This document shows, in pieces, positions 28,802 through 39,200 of a DNA stretch of 64,000 nucleotides (position 1 is the first letter of the stretch; the number at the start of each line of letters is the position of its first letter). Both the position numbers and the translations under genes were made by a program. The notes beneath the pieces were generated by a model. That model ran no database searches and was not told the DNA's origin. It worked only from the letters and a program-made list of their open reading frames with translations. Source of the stretch: Buchnera aphidicola (Nurudea yanoniella) (lineage in GTDB: Bacteria; Pseudomonadota; Gammaproteobacteria; Enterobacterales; Enterobacteriaceae). Location of the stretch: assembly GCA_039829995.1 (NCBI GenBank), contig CP140036.1:434001-498000 (forward strand), in the 5' to 3' direction.

Positions 28802-29644
28802 ATGAAAAAATTAAATGTAGTTCATGATATTAACCATGCCAGTAATTGGTTAGTACGAAATCAAGAACTGTTATTCAGTTATATTATTAATCTTATGTCA
28901 GCTATTACAATTTTAATAGTAGGATTTTTCATAGCAAAAACACTTTCGAAAATTATTAACAAAATTTTAATTACTAGAAACATAGATAGTACTATTTCTG
29001 GATTTCTTGCAGCATTAGCAAAATATATAGTAATTACATTTACATTTATAGCTTCATTAGGATGTATTGGAGTACAAACAACTTCTGTAATTGCTATATT
29101 AGGTGCTGCTGGAATGGCAATTGGACTAGCCTTACAAGGATCTCTATCCAATTTTGCAGCAGGAGTTTTGCTAGTTATATTACGTCCACTTAGAATTGGA
29201 GAATATGTAAATTTAGGAAATATATCTGGAACAGTTTTAAACATTCATATATTTTATACTATGCTTCGTACTTTAGATGGAAAAATTGTTGTTGTACCTA
29301 ATGGAAAAATTATATCTGGAAATATAATCAATTATTCTAGAGAAAAAACTAGACGAAATGAATTCATAATAAGCGTTTCATATGACTCTGATATTGATTT
29401 TGTAATAAAAGTTTTGAAAAATGTTATAGATAACGAAGATAGGGTTTTAAAAGATAAAGACATTACTATCGGCCTCAGTGAAATGGCACCATCTTCATTA
29501 AATTTTGTTATACGTTGTTGGAGCAAAACAGAAGAACTAAATATAGTTTATTGGGACTTAATGGCAAAATTTAAAAAAGCCTTAGATTTAAATAACATTG
29601 AAATTCCTTATCCTCAAATAAAAATTCATAATTATAAAAAATAA
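28802..29644 (+). CDS. mscS: Small-conductance mechanosensitive channel MscS (YggB)
   Basis: MscS is a heptameric inner-membrane channel that opens on osmotic downshock. The 280-residue product has three N-terminal membrane segments. The pore-lining TM3 is visible as the Ala/Gly-rich ILGAAGMAIGLALQGSLSNFAAG, followed by the beta domain (RIGEYVNLGNISGTVLNIHIFYTMLRTLDG, VVPNGKIISGNIINYS) and the C-terminal alpha/beta domain. It sits after pgk-fbaA, as yggB does in E. coli, and is followed by recC after 33 bases. Confidence 0.95.
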   Translation: MKKLNVVHDINHASNWLVRNQELLFSYIINLMSAITILIVGFFIAKTLSKIINKILITRNIDSTISGFLAALAKYIVITFTFIASLGCIGVQTTSVIAILGAAGMAIGLALQGSLSNFAAGVLLVILRPLRIGEYVNLGNISGTVLNIHIFYTMLRTLDGKIVVVPNGKIISGNIINYSREKTRRNEFIISVSYDSDIDFVIKVLKNVIDNEDRVLKDKDITIGLSEMAPSSLNFVIRCWSKTEELNIVYWDLMAKFKKALDLNNIEIPYPQIKIHNYKK

Positions 29645-29677
29645 TACAATAAATATTTTAGATTAATTTTAAAAATC

Positions 29678-32600
29678 ATGTTAATAATATATAAATCTCA
29701 CAATTACAAACTCCTCATAGAAAAAGCATGTTCTATTTTTATAAATTCTCCACTATCTAATCCTTTAAAAAGTGAAATATTTATTACAAATAATGAAAAC
29801 ATAGATCATTGGATAAAAATTTTTATAAGTAAAAAATATTCAATAGCCTCTAATATAAAGTTCTTCCGATTTCATAAATTTATATGGAACTTTTCTAAAA
29901 ATATAAGTTCTAATTATCGCTGGACATTAGAATTTGAAAAATATAATTTAATATGGAAAATGATGAGCATTAAAGATATAAAATATTTAACTAGTTTTAT
30001 TAGTTTAAGTCATTCACAAATAAAACTATTTGAAATAATATCTTCTTTATCAAAAAAATTTAAAGAATATTTATTATATCGTCCAGATTTAATTGAAGAA
30101 TGGGAAAAAAATATAAAAAAACAAAAAAATGTAAATTCTTTGATCAATAAACATAAATTATTGTGGAAAAAACTAATAAAATATATAAAAAATAAAAATC
30201 AATCAACTTTAAATTACTCCAATCTTTTATTTATTTTAGAAAAAGAAATACAAAAAAAAAATATAAATACCAATAAACTACCCTATAGAATTTTTATTTT
30301 TGGAAATAAAAACTTAACACCATTAAATATAATGTTTTTAAAAATAATCAGTAAAATCTGTACAATATATTTTTTTTATACCACACCATATAAAAATGAA
30401 AAAAAAATATTATTAAATCACATAAAGTTTGAAAAACATGAACTAACATTAATTAAAAAATATACTTCATGTTTTTTTCAAGCTACACAAAATTATAAAA
30501 TTCTTTTAGACAATGCTGTGAGAGAAAAAAATATTATTGACAAAATTTCTTTTCTCGGAAAATACGGATACGAATATACTTTATTACTGTATTTGATAAA
30601 TAAAAAAGAAATACATTTGTTTAAAACTAAAAAACCTAATTATCTACTCCAAAAAATACAAAAAAAAATAATTCAAACTGATATTAAGTTAAATTGTAAC
30701 GAAAACAAAAAAGAAATGAATCGAAAAAATAAAATACATAAAGATGATTCATCTATTACTATACATATATGTACAACAATCAGAAGAGAAATAGAAGTCT
30801 TACATGAAAATTTATTAAACATACTTAATACTCACCATGATATATTATTTCATGATATTTTAATAATTAGCAAAGATATAAATCTTTACACTCCATTTAT
30901 TTATTCTATATTTAATTCAATTACTCCAAAACACTACATTCCTTTTCGAATTTTATCCAATTTTAATCGAAAAACAGAAAGAGCCATAAAAACTATTATT
31001 AAAATACTTAGTCTACCTAATAATCCACTTGACAATAAAAATATCTTCAATTTATTAGAAAATCCTATTATATTAAAAAAAACTAAAATAAAAGAAAAAG
31101 AAATAAGTTTTCTATATAAAACAATAGAAAAGTTTCAGATCGAATTTGAATTTAATAAAAATTCTGAACAATGTACATTACAGAAAAATAATAAAAAAAT
31201 TTTTTTGAAAAATACAGAAAAAAGAATCTTTCTAGGCCAAGCAATGAATGATGAAAATTACACAATATGGAAAAAACTTGTTCCTTGCAATGTTTCAAAT
31301 ATAAAAAATTTTAAAACTTTAAATAAATTGATACAATTTGTACTATTATTACGAAAATGGAAAAATAAACTTTCTACTTCAAAATATTTAAAATCATGGA
31401 AATTAATTCTAGAAAAATTATTGAACGACTTTTTTGAAAATCATGAACATGAAACAAAAGAAATGAAATCAATTAAAAATCAATGGAATATAATAATTCA
31501 ATCTGGAATTCAAGAAAACTATAAAAAAAAAGTTTCAATAAAACTATTAAAAAATGAATTGTTAAAAAGTACTCCAAACAGTGAAAAAATACATGATTTA
31601 TTTTCTGGAAAAATTACTTTTTGTAACGGATTTATACTAAGAAACATACCTTTTAAAGTAATTTGTATATTAGGAATGAACGAAGAATTTTCCACACAAA
31701 AAACATTTTTTGAAAATTTCAATATAATTCATAAGTTTCCTAGAATATGTGATCCTCATAGAAAAAACAAATACGAATATTTATTTCTAGAAACTTTGTT
31801 ATCAGCACAAAAATTCTTTTTAATAAGCTATTACAAAAATTCAAAAAAAAAAAATCAATTCAATACACCATCTTTCATAATCAATCAATTATCTTCGTAC
31901 ATATCTAAAAATTTTTACATTTTTCATGAAAACGAAAAAATTAAAAAAAATCAAATGAAAAAAATATCTTATATGTTATATCACAATCACACACATGAAC
32001 CTTATGATATGAAAAATTTCATAGAAAATTCTGATAATCAAAATTTTAATGAAAAATGGTTAAAAATCTCTAAATTAGAAAAAATAAAACAAAAAAATCC
32101 TTTAAAAACTCTCGAAAAATTTAAATATAAAAACATTAATATACTTTTATTAATTGCTTTTTGGAAAAATCCTATTCAAAACTTTTTTAATAACCGACTG
32201 AATGTCAAACTAAATTTGATTAAAAATGATGATTTAAAAACAGAAAACTTTCACATAAATACACTGAATCGCTATAAAATAAGTCTTAAAATAATAAACT
32301 TCTTACTTGAAAAAAAAGATATTAAAAAATTGTTTTCATATTATACAAATAAAAATATCATACCATATGGAAATTTAGGAAAAATATTCTGGGATAATCA
32401 AATTGCTCTTGTTACACCATTATATAAAAAAATTAATTCCCTCAAAAAAAAATTAGAAACAAAAAAATTTCGATTAAAAATTAACGAAAATATTTTATAT
32501 GGATCATTAAAAAATATAAATGAAACAGGATTATTACGTTGGAAACCTACTTCTATAACTTACAGAGATATAATTTCCTTATGGTTAGAACACTTAGTAT

Positions 32601-33004
32601 ACTGTTCTACGTACAAAGAAGAACGTAGCATTATAATAAGTCCAAACAATAAAAAATTAATTTTTTTAAAATTAACCAAAAAAAAAGCAAATAAATTTTT
32701 AGAAAAATATATAAATGGATACATAAATGGCATGCAAACACCTTTACTTTTAACAAAATTAGGCATTACATGGATAAATTCGGTATACAACAAAAAAAGT
32801 AAAACTATTACTCAAAATATTGACATATTAGAAAATTCAAAAAAAAACATAATAAAAGCATGGGAAGGAAATGATTGGATTAAAGGAGAAAAACATGATT
32901 TATATTTAAAAAAAATTATAAATATTTTAGATGAAAAAACGATATCTAAAATTTGCAGAATAGCTAAAAAATGGATATTACCTATATTACAATATATAGA
33001 ATAA
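29678..33004 (+). CDS. recC: RecBCD complex, Chi-recognition subunit RecC
   Basis: RecC is the inactive-helicase-fold subunit that splits the duplex and reads Chi. The 1108-residue product is nearly full length (E. coli 1122). It is very Lys/Asn/Ile-rich and diverged, but recC-specific stretches are seen: LIIYKSHNYKLL at the start, RIFIFGNKNLTPLNIMFLKIIS, GKITFCNGFILRNIPFKVICILGMNEEFS, FLETLLSAQKFFLISYY and GLLRWKPTSITYRD. Order recC-recB-recD matches E. coli, with ptrA, which lies between recC and recB there, lost. Spacing to recB is 54 bases. Confidence 0.92.
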   Translation: MLIIYKSHNYKLLIEKACSIFINSPLSNPLKSEIFITNNENIDHWIKIFISKKYSIASNIKFFRFHKFIWNFSKNISSNYRWTLEFEKYNLIWKMMSIKDIKYLTSFISLSHSQIKLFEIISSLSKKFKEYLLYRPDLIEEWEKNIKKQKNVNSLINKHKLLWKKLIKYIKNKNQSTLNYSNLLFILEKEIQKKNINTNKLPYRIFIFGNKNLTPLNIMFLKIISKICTIYFFYTTPYKNEKKILLNHIKFEKHELTLIKKYTSCFFQATQNYKILLDNAVREKNIIDKISFLGKYGYEYTLLLYLINKKEIHLFKTKKPNYLLQKIQKKIIQTDIKLNCNENKKEMNRKNKIHKDDSSITIHICTTIRREIEVLHENLLNILNTHHDILFHDILIISKDINLYTPFIYSIFNSITPKHYIPFRILSNFNRKTERAIKTIIKILSLPNNPLDNKNIFNLLENPIILKKTKIKEKEISFLYKTIEKFQIEFEFNKNSEQCTLQKNNKKIFLKNTEKRIFLGQAMNDENYTIWKKLVPCNVSNIKNFKTLNKLIQFVLLLRKWKNKLSTSKYLKSWKLILEKLLNDFFENHEHETKEMKSIKNQWNIIIQSGIQENYKKKVSIKLLKNELLKSTPNSEKIHDLFSGKITFCNGFILRNIPFKVICILGMNEEFSTQKTFFENFNIIHKFPRICDPHRKNKYEYLFLETLLSAQKFFLISYYKNSKKKNQFNTPSFIINQLSSYISKNFYIFHENEKIKKNQMKKISYMLYHNHTHEPYDMKNFIENSDNQNFNEKWLKISKLEKIKQKNPLKTLEKFKYKNINILLLIAFWKNPIQNFFNNRLNVKLNLIKNDDLKTENFHINTLNRYKISLKIINFLLEKKDIKKLFSYYTNKNIIPYGNLGKIFWDNQIALVTPLYKKINSLKKKLETKKFRLKINENILYGSLKNINETGLLRWKPTSITYRDIISLWLEHLVYCSTYKEERSIIISPNNKKLIFLKLTKKKANKFLEKYINGYINGMQTPLLLTKLGITWINSVYNKKSKTITQNIDILENSKKNIIKAWEGNDWIKGEKHDLYLKKIINILDEKTISKICRIAKKWILPILQYIE

Positions 33005-33058
33005 ATCAAAAATATTTTTATATATATACAATTTATATTTATTTAGTTAAAATAAACA

Positions 33059-36000
33059 ATGAAAAAAACACAAAAAATATCTAATTTAGACATTATCAAT
33101 TTACCTTTATCTGGTAAAATTTTAATTGAAGCATCAGCAGGGACAGGAAAAACATTTTCTTTAGTTATATTATATCTTAGACTAATATTAGGATTAAGAG
33201 AAAATAATAAAATATGCAAAAAATTACTAATTCAAGAAATTTTAGTAGTAACATTTACAGAACATTCAAAATTAGAAATAAAAACTAGAATAAAAAAATA
33301 CATTAAACATTTTAAAAAAATATGTGAAAAAAAAGAAAATAATAACACTATCATTTTTAAAGACTTATTAAAAAAAATTAAAAATCCAGAAAAAGCTATC
33401 TTCATATTAACTCAAGCAGAACAATCAATCAATGAACTAGCAGTTTATACAATACACGAATTTTGTTATAAATCATTAAACATTAATAAATTTTGTTCTA
33501 ATATATTTTTTCAAAATAAAATAATAAAAAACGAATATTCTCTATATCTCAAATTTAGTAATGAATTTTGGAATGAATATTTTTCAAGAATGCCAAAAAA
33601 TATTTTACAAATTATTATTAAATACTTTAAAAATCCTAATACACTATTAAAAAATATTTATCCATTTCTCTCAAATTATAATTCAAGAAAAAAAGAACTA
33701 TCAAAAAAACCAAACATTGTTCAACTATATGAAATATTAGTTAAAAACATAAAAAATTTTAAAAAACAATGGATAGACAACTATAAACAAATATTTCAAT
33801 CAATTAAAAATTCTGATATAAATAAACGTAGCTATAACAAATCCAACTTATCTAGATGGATGAATATCATTAAAAAATGGACTATGGAAGAAACAAAAAA
33901 TTTTGATTTTCCTAAAGAACTAAAATATTTTCAAAATAGTTACTTGACGAAAAAAACTCCTAATGGAGAAAAACCTCAGAATAAAATATTTCAAATTACA
34001 GAAAATTTTCTCAAAACAAAATTTTCATTAAAATCTTCATTTCTTATAGAGTCAATATTACACATAAAAAAAAAATTTAATAAAGAAAAAAAAATACAAG
34101 GAACTTTTGAATTTGAAGATTTAATTCAATTTCTTTATCAAGCTTTATATAAAAAAAATGAAAATATTTCAAAAATCATTAAAAAAAAATATCCTGTATT
34201 ATTAATCGATGAATTTCAAGATACAAACTATCAACAATATAAAATATTTGAAAAAATTTATGCACTAGAAAAAGATTTATTTATTCTAATAGGAGATCCC
34301 AAACAAGCTATTTATGAATTTCAAGGAGCCAACATTTCATCATATATAAAAATTAAAAAAAACATCAAACAACTATACCAACTCAAAATTAACTGGCGAT
34401 CTTCAAAAGAAATGGTAGACAGCGTAAATCTATTGTTTTCAAGATCTAAAAATCCTTTTTTATCCCCTGATATAAAATTTATTTCAACAAAATCAATCTA
34501 TAAAGAAAAAAAAATAATATTTAAAGTAAACAAAAAAATTCAGCCAGCTATGCGTTTTTTCCTTAATAAAGACATAAAAATAACACAAAACGACTATATA
34601 AATTGGATCATAAATGTTTTTAGAAACTATATTTCACTCTGGATAAATGAAGGAAAAAACGGAAATGCTGTAATTCAAAAAAACAAAAACAGAAAAAATA
34701 TATCTCTAAAAGATATTTGTATACTAGTAAATAATAAAAGAGAAGCATATGTTATGCAAAATGCCTTAAATAAAGTAAATATTCCGTCAGAATATTTTTC
34801 AAAAAGAGAAAGTGTTTTTCATAGCCATGATGCATTGGAATTACTGTGGATATTTCAAGCTATTCTAAACCCTACAAATGAGTACACACTTAAAAAAGCT
34901 ATATCGACTAATATTATAAATAAAAGCTTTGAAGATATTGATTCTATTACAAAAAAACACGTATTTTGGTCAAATTTAATAAATATTTTTAATAATTATT
35001 TATTAATTTGGAATAAATTTGGAATCATATGTGTAATTCGTGAAATTATAATAAAATTTAAAACAAAAGAAAAAAATAACTTTTTTACAGAAAATAGTCC
35101 AAATCTTAAAAAAATTTTATACATTGGAGAATTACTGGAAATAAGATTTGAAAAAATAAAAAAAAAACATCTTTTAATTTTATGGTTTAAAAGAAAAATA
35201 AAAGAAAAAAATGACATTCCTGATACAGATTATATTCCATTAAACCATGATAAAAACCAAATAAAAATTGTTACAATTCATAAATCTAAAGGACTTGAAT
35301 ATCCAATAGTATTAATTCCTTTTTTTATTATTTCTAAGAAATATGAAAAAAATACTTTGAGAATCAATAATAATAATAAATCATATATTATTGAAGAAAG
35401 AAAAGAACTATCAAAAAATATGCGATTACTGTATGTTGCATTAACAAGAGCAATTGTTCATTGTTGCATCGGTATTGCACTCATAAAGAATGAACGAAAA
35501 ACAACTAAAAATTATTATTTAAATTCCTATAAAAATGCTTTAGACTACATTATTAAATTAAAAAGAAAAAACTATGACGATAATTTATACGAAATTCTTT
35601 CAAAAATACATTACAATAATAAAAATATAGAAGTTACTTGCCAGTTACCTAATTTTCATAATTCACACGTAAAAATTCAAAAAAAATACACAAAACCTAA
35701 AAATAAAAAGTTTACTAGAATATTAGAATATAACTGTAACATTACAAGTTATTCTCAATTAAAAAAGAAATACAATAATCAAAAATTATTCAGAAAAAAT
35801 TATGATTCTATTTTTTCTAATATAGACATCCAAAAAAAACATAAAAATATAACAGAAATTACTACACCATATAATTTTCCAAAAGGTAAAATTTTTGGAA
35901 TATTTATGCACGAAATTTTCAAAGAAATAAATTTTCACGAAAATATACATACACAGTGGATATTACAGAAACTTAAACAACATAAATTTGACAAAAAATT

Positions 36001-36562
36001 ATCTAAACCATTAAAAAATTGGATTTACACAATCCTAAATGCATCATTAAACAAAAATAATCTTTCACTATCTCAATTAAATCCAAAAAATTATGTAAAA
36101 GAGCTAAACTTTTTTTTATCGATAAAAAATAAACTTACAGAAAAAAAAATAAATAAAATTATAAATTTATCAAATATATCTTTACAATCGCCATATAAAA
36201 TATCAATCAATCCTATAAAAGGAATTTTAAATGGATCTATAGATTTAGTGTTCAAATGGAAAACAAAATATTATTTAATCGATTATAAATCAACTCATCT
36301 TGGTCATAAAAAATCTGATTATACTGAAGAAAAAATAAAACGTTCAATCAAAAGAAATTATTATGATTTACAATATCAATTATATAGTATTGCTTTGCAC
36401 AAATATTTAATGCAACGTATTAAAAATTATTCTTTTCATAAACATTTCGGAGGAATTTATATTTTATTTTTGAGAGCTATAGATAATAAAAACCAAAATT
36501 CTGGAATATTTTTTACCATACCTAATCTAACTACCATACAAAAATTAAATAATATCTTTTAG
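33059..36562 (+). CDS. recB: RecBCD complex, helicase-nuclease subunit RecB
   Basis: RecB is the 3'-5' helicase and the nuclease of RecBCD, acting on double-strand ends. The 1167-residue product keeps the SF1 motifs: Walker A EASAGTGKTFSL (25-36), Walker B LLIDEFQDTN, GDPKQAIYEFQGA, NWRSS, VTIHKSKGLEYPIVLIPF and LLYVALTRAI. The C-terminal nuclease site is also intact: the His of GIFMHEIF near 950, GSIDLVFKW near 1062, IDYKS near 1074-1078, and QYQLYSIALHKYL. Both activities are therefore expected. It is followed by recD after 16 bases. Confidence 0.95.
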   Translation: MKKTQKISNLDIINLPLSGKILIEASAGTGKTFSLVILYLRLILGLRENNKICKKLLIQEILVVTFTEHSKLEIKTRIKKYIKHFKKICEKKENNNTIIFKDLLKKIKNPEKAIFILTQAEQSINELAVYTIHEFCYKSLNINKFCSNIFFQNKIIKNEYSLYLKFSNEFWNEYFSRMPKNILQIIIKYFKNPNTLLKNIYPFLSNYNSRKKELSKKPNIVQLYEILVKNIKNFKKQWIDNYKQIFQSIKNSDINKRSYNKSNLSRWMNIIKKWTMEETKNFDFPKELKYFQNSYLTKKTPNGEKPQNKIFQITENFLKTKFSLKSSFLIESILHIKKKFNKEKKIQGTFEFEDLIQFLYQALYKKNENISKIIKKKYPVLLIDEFQDTNYQQYKIFEKIYALEKDLFILIGDPKQAIYEFQGANISSYIKIKKNIKQLYQLKINWRSSKEMVDSVNLLFSRSKNPFLSPDIKFISTKSIYKEKKIIFKVNKKIQPAMRFFLNKDIKITQNDYINWIINVFRNYISLWINEGKNGNAVIQKNKNRKNISLKDICILVNNKREAYVMQNALNKVNIPSEYFSKRESVFHSHDALELLWIFQAILNPTNEYTLKKAISTNIINKSFEDIDSITKKHVFWSNLINIFNNYLLIWNKFGIICVIREIIIKFKTKEKNNFFTENSPNLKKILYIGELLEIRFEKIKKKHLLILWFKRKIKEKNDIPDTDYIPLNHDKNQIKIVTIHKSKGLEYPIVLIPFFIISKKYEKNTLRINNNNKSYIIEERKELSKNMRLLYVALTRAIVHCCIGIALIKNERKTTKNYYLNSYKNALDYIIKLKRKNYDDNLYEILSKIHYNNKNIEVTCQLPNFHNSHVKIQKKYTKPKNKKFTRILEYNCNITSYSQLKKKYNNQKLFRKNYDSIFSNIDIQKKHKNITEITTPYNFPKGKIFGIFMHEIFKEINFHENIHTQWILQKLKQHKFDKKLSKPLKNWIYTILNASLNKNNLSLSQLNPKNYVKELNFFLSIKNKLTEKKINKIINLSNISLQSPYKISINPIKGILNGSIDLVFKWKTKYYLIDYKSTHLGHKKSDYTEEKIKRSIKRNYYDLQYQLYSIALHKYLMQRIKNYSFHKHFGGIYILFLRAIDNKNQNSGIFFTIPNLTTIQKLNNIF

Positions 36563-36578
36563 AAATTAAATAAAAAAT

Positions 36579-38423
36579 ATGAAAATTATATCATTTCTTA
36601 CAAAATGTATCGAAAAAAAAATAATTAATCAGTCAGATTTATATTTCTCTCTTTCAATTGCTGGTCATCAATCATCTCAAACAATATTATTAATTACTTA
36701 CATTAGCTGTTTTATACGAATGGGTCATACTTGTCTTCCTATTTCAGTCCTCAAAAATCCAGAAAAATTATATGAAATAAAAAATACAAAATTAATTAAA
36801 GAAATTTCGAAGATGACAAAGATTTTAAAAAATTTGCTATTACAAATGTCAAAAAATAAAATTAGCAGTAATGGATCACATCTCACACCATTAGTTATTA
36901 TCGATCAAAAAATATATTTTTTAAAAATGTGGATAGCAGAAAAAAAAATTTTTAATTTTATATCCACACCTCAAAATTTTGAGTTTAAAAAATTAGTAGA
37001 AATTAAAAAGAAAATAACCCCATTATTATCTAGTAACACAGAAAATTCACAGAAAATTGCTATTATTTTTTCTATTATAAATAAAATAACATTCATAATA
37101 GGAGATCCAGGAACTGGGAAAACTACAATAGTATCAAAAATATTAACTGCAATAAAAATTGCATCTTTTCCTAAAAAGTTAAAAATTCAATTAGCTGCTA
37201 CTACAGGAAAAGCAGCGTATGCATTAACTAAATCTATTCAAAAATCTATACTAAAGCTTACACAATTTTATAAAAATAATGAAATTTTAATAAAACCTGC
37301 AATAACCTTACATCGTTTGTTAGGAAACAACTTAGAAAACCACAAAAATTTTAACAATTTCTTAGACATAGATATATTAGTTATAGATGAATCTTCCATG
37401 ATAGACATATTTATAATGGAAAAAATAATTGATAATATACCAAAAAAAACTAAAATAATATTTTTAGGCGATCATAATCAATTACCTTCCATAAATTGTG
37501 GAAATATTTTACAAGATATATATAGTTACTATTGCAAAGGCTACGGGGAAAAAACCATAAAAAAAATAAATTTTTTTAAAATTTATAATATAAATATCGG
37601 AAAAAGTATAAACGACAAGTTTTCAAATATTAATGAAAAAATATGTGTTTTAAAAAAAAATTATCGTTTTAATATTTCTTCAAACATTTATAAAATATCT
37701 CAAAAAATTAAAGAAGATAAATTTAATAATTTTAAAAAACTATTTTCCAATGCATACAAAGATATTAATTTTTTTCCTTTAAGTACTAATAAAAATTATG
37801 AAAAAATGATAAAAAATTTAACTAAAAGTTATACAAATTATTGGAATATTTTAAAAAAAGAAAAACCATTAGATACAATTTTAGAATTCAATAATCACAG
37901 ATTGATTTGTATATTAAAAAACGGTCCGTTCGGGATAAAAGGATTAAATTTAGCACTAGAATATGAAATGAAACATCAAAAATTTATAAAAAATACAGTG
38001 TTGTTAGAAGACAAAAAAAAGATATACTTTGGACAACCTATATTGATTTTAAAAAATAACTATACGCTAAAACTATATAATGGAGATATAGGAATAATCA
38101 TGTATGGAAAAAATAAAAAATTACAAGCATTTTTTTTGAATGAAGAAAAAAAAACAAGATCAATACCCATCAATTTGTTACCAAAATTTCAAACAAGTTG
38201 GGCAATGTCTGCACATAAATCTCAGGGATCAGAATTTGTAAATTTAACTTTGATACTTCCTAATACTCAAATAAAAATCTTGAATAAAAACATCATTTAT
38301 ACCGCAATAACTAGAGCAAAAAAAAAATTAACAATATATAGTGATAAAAAAATATTAAAAAAATCCATAAGAAAAAAAATTATAAGACATAGTGGATTAT
38401 GTAAAAAAGAATGCATTCATTGA
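36579..38423 (+). CDS. recD: RecBCD complex, 5'-3' helicase subunit RecD
   Basis: RecD is the fast 5'-3' SF1B helicase of RecBCD. The 614-residue product (E. coli 608) has Walker A GDPGTGKTTIVSK near residues 174-187, ATTGKAAYALTKS, Walker B VIDESSMID, FLGDHNQLPS, and the C-terminal AMSAHKSQGSEF and YTAITRAKKKL. The N-terminal RecB-interaction region is recognisable (LYFSLSIAGHQSSQ). It is the last gene of the recC-recB-recD run. The next feature, the initiator tRNA, is on the opposite strand. Confidence 0.94.
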   Translation: MKIISFLTKCIEKKIINQSDLYFSLSIAGHQSSQTILLITYISCFIRMGHTCLPISVLKNPEKLYEIKNTKLIKEISKMTKILKNLLLQMSKNKISSNGSHLTPLVIIDQKIYFLKMWIAEKKIFNFISTPQNFEFKKLVEIKKKITPLLSSNTENSQKIAIIFSIINKITFIIGDPGTGKTTIVSKILTAIKIASFPKKLKIQLAATTGKAAYALTKSIQKSILKLTQFYKNNEILIKPAITLHRLLGNNLENHKNFNNFLDIDILVIDESSMIDIFIMEKIIDNIPKKTKIIFLGDHNQLPSINCGNILQDIYSYYCKGYGEKTIKKINFFKIYNINIGKSINDKFSNINEKICVLKKNYRFNISSNIYKISQKIKEDKFNNFKKLFSNAYKDINFFPLSTNKNYEKMIKNLTKSYTNYWNILKKEKPLDTILEFNNHRLICILKNGPFGIKGLNLALEYEMKHQKFIKNTVLLEDKKKIYFGQPILILKNNYTLKLYNGDIGIIMYGKNKKLQAFFLNEEKKTRSIPINLLPKFQTSWAMSAHKSQGSEFVNLTLILPNTQIKILNKNIIYTAITRAKKKLTIYSDKKILKKSIRKKIIRHSGLCKKECIH

Positions 38424-38491
38424 AAATATAAAAAATAAATAAAATTAAAAATTATTAATATAAATATATTTTTAAAATATAAAAATTGCTC

Positions 38492-38568
<77 letters not shown>

Positions 38569-38581
38569 TCCTACATCTAAG

Positions 38582-38610
38582 ACTATAACTCCAATATAAC
38601 AAAGATGCAA
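38582..38610 (-). promoter_or_regulatory. Sigma70-type promoter of the initiator tRNA
   Basis: On minus, TTGCAT (38610-38605) and TATAGT (38587-38582) are separated by exactly 17 bases, and transcription would begin about 7 bases before the tRNA 5' end. This is unusually close to consensus for this AT-rich sequence. Confidence 0.7.
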
Positions 38611-39200
38611 CTATTTTTTAAAAATTTTTTTAAAATAAAAATTTAAAATCTATAATAATCTTAAAAATTCCAATATATATTTATACAAGAATCCAATCCT
38701 AAAATTTTTCATTCAAATAAAAACATATATTTACAAAAATTAAAAATAATACTTAACTTAAGAAATTAAAAATATAAAAAATACTTATATAGTATAAAAA
38801 TTTTAAAAATTTCTGTAATATAAAAATTTTTATTAATAAATTTCTACAATTTATATTGTAAACTTGAAAAAATACTTAAACGTTCTGCCAAACATTTAAA
38901 ATTTTATTTTTTAAAAATAACATATATAATTATTTTAAAAAGAATTTCTTATATTTTAGATTATGAATAATTTTGTTCAAAAAATAGATCGTAATATTAT
39001 AAATACTTTGCAACTTTATTTGCAAAAAACAAAAAAATATTAATATATATATAATTTAATTATTGATATAATCAAGTATGAAAAATTATTCCATAATAAA
39101 ATTGTTTTAATATTAAAAATAAAACATTAATATGTTATAAAACAATATTATAAAAACAAAATTTTTAAAAAACTTATAAAACTTATTTAAAAAATAAAAT
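38611..39200. other. About 590-base gene-poor region between tRNA-fMet and ribH
   Basis: No RNA gene is recognised. The only start-to-stop frame of note is a 26-codon one at about 38963-39043 (MNNFVQKIDRNIINTL...), which I cannot assign. It may be chance, or the last remnant of a lost gene. The rest is low-complexity AT-rich DNA with stops in all frames. The ribH promoter should lie near its end. Confidence 0.4.

Noticed and set aside
30000..33000. recC as a pseudogene because of its strong divergence and Lys/Asn richness
   Set aside because: The frame is uninterrupted for 1108 codons and nearly full length, and recB and recD beside it keep all catalytic motifs.
38963..39043. 26-codon frame as a real small gene
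   Set aside because: No Shine-Dalgarno, no recognisable similarity, and a length expected by chance in this spacer.
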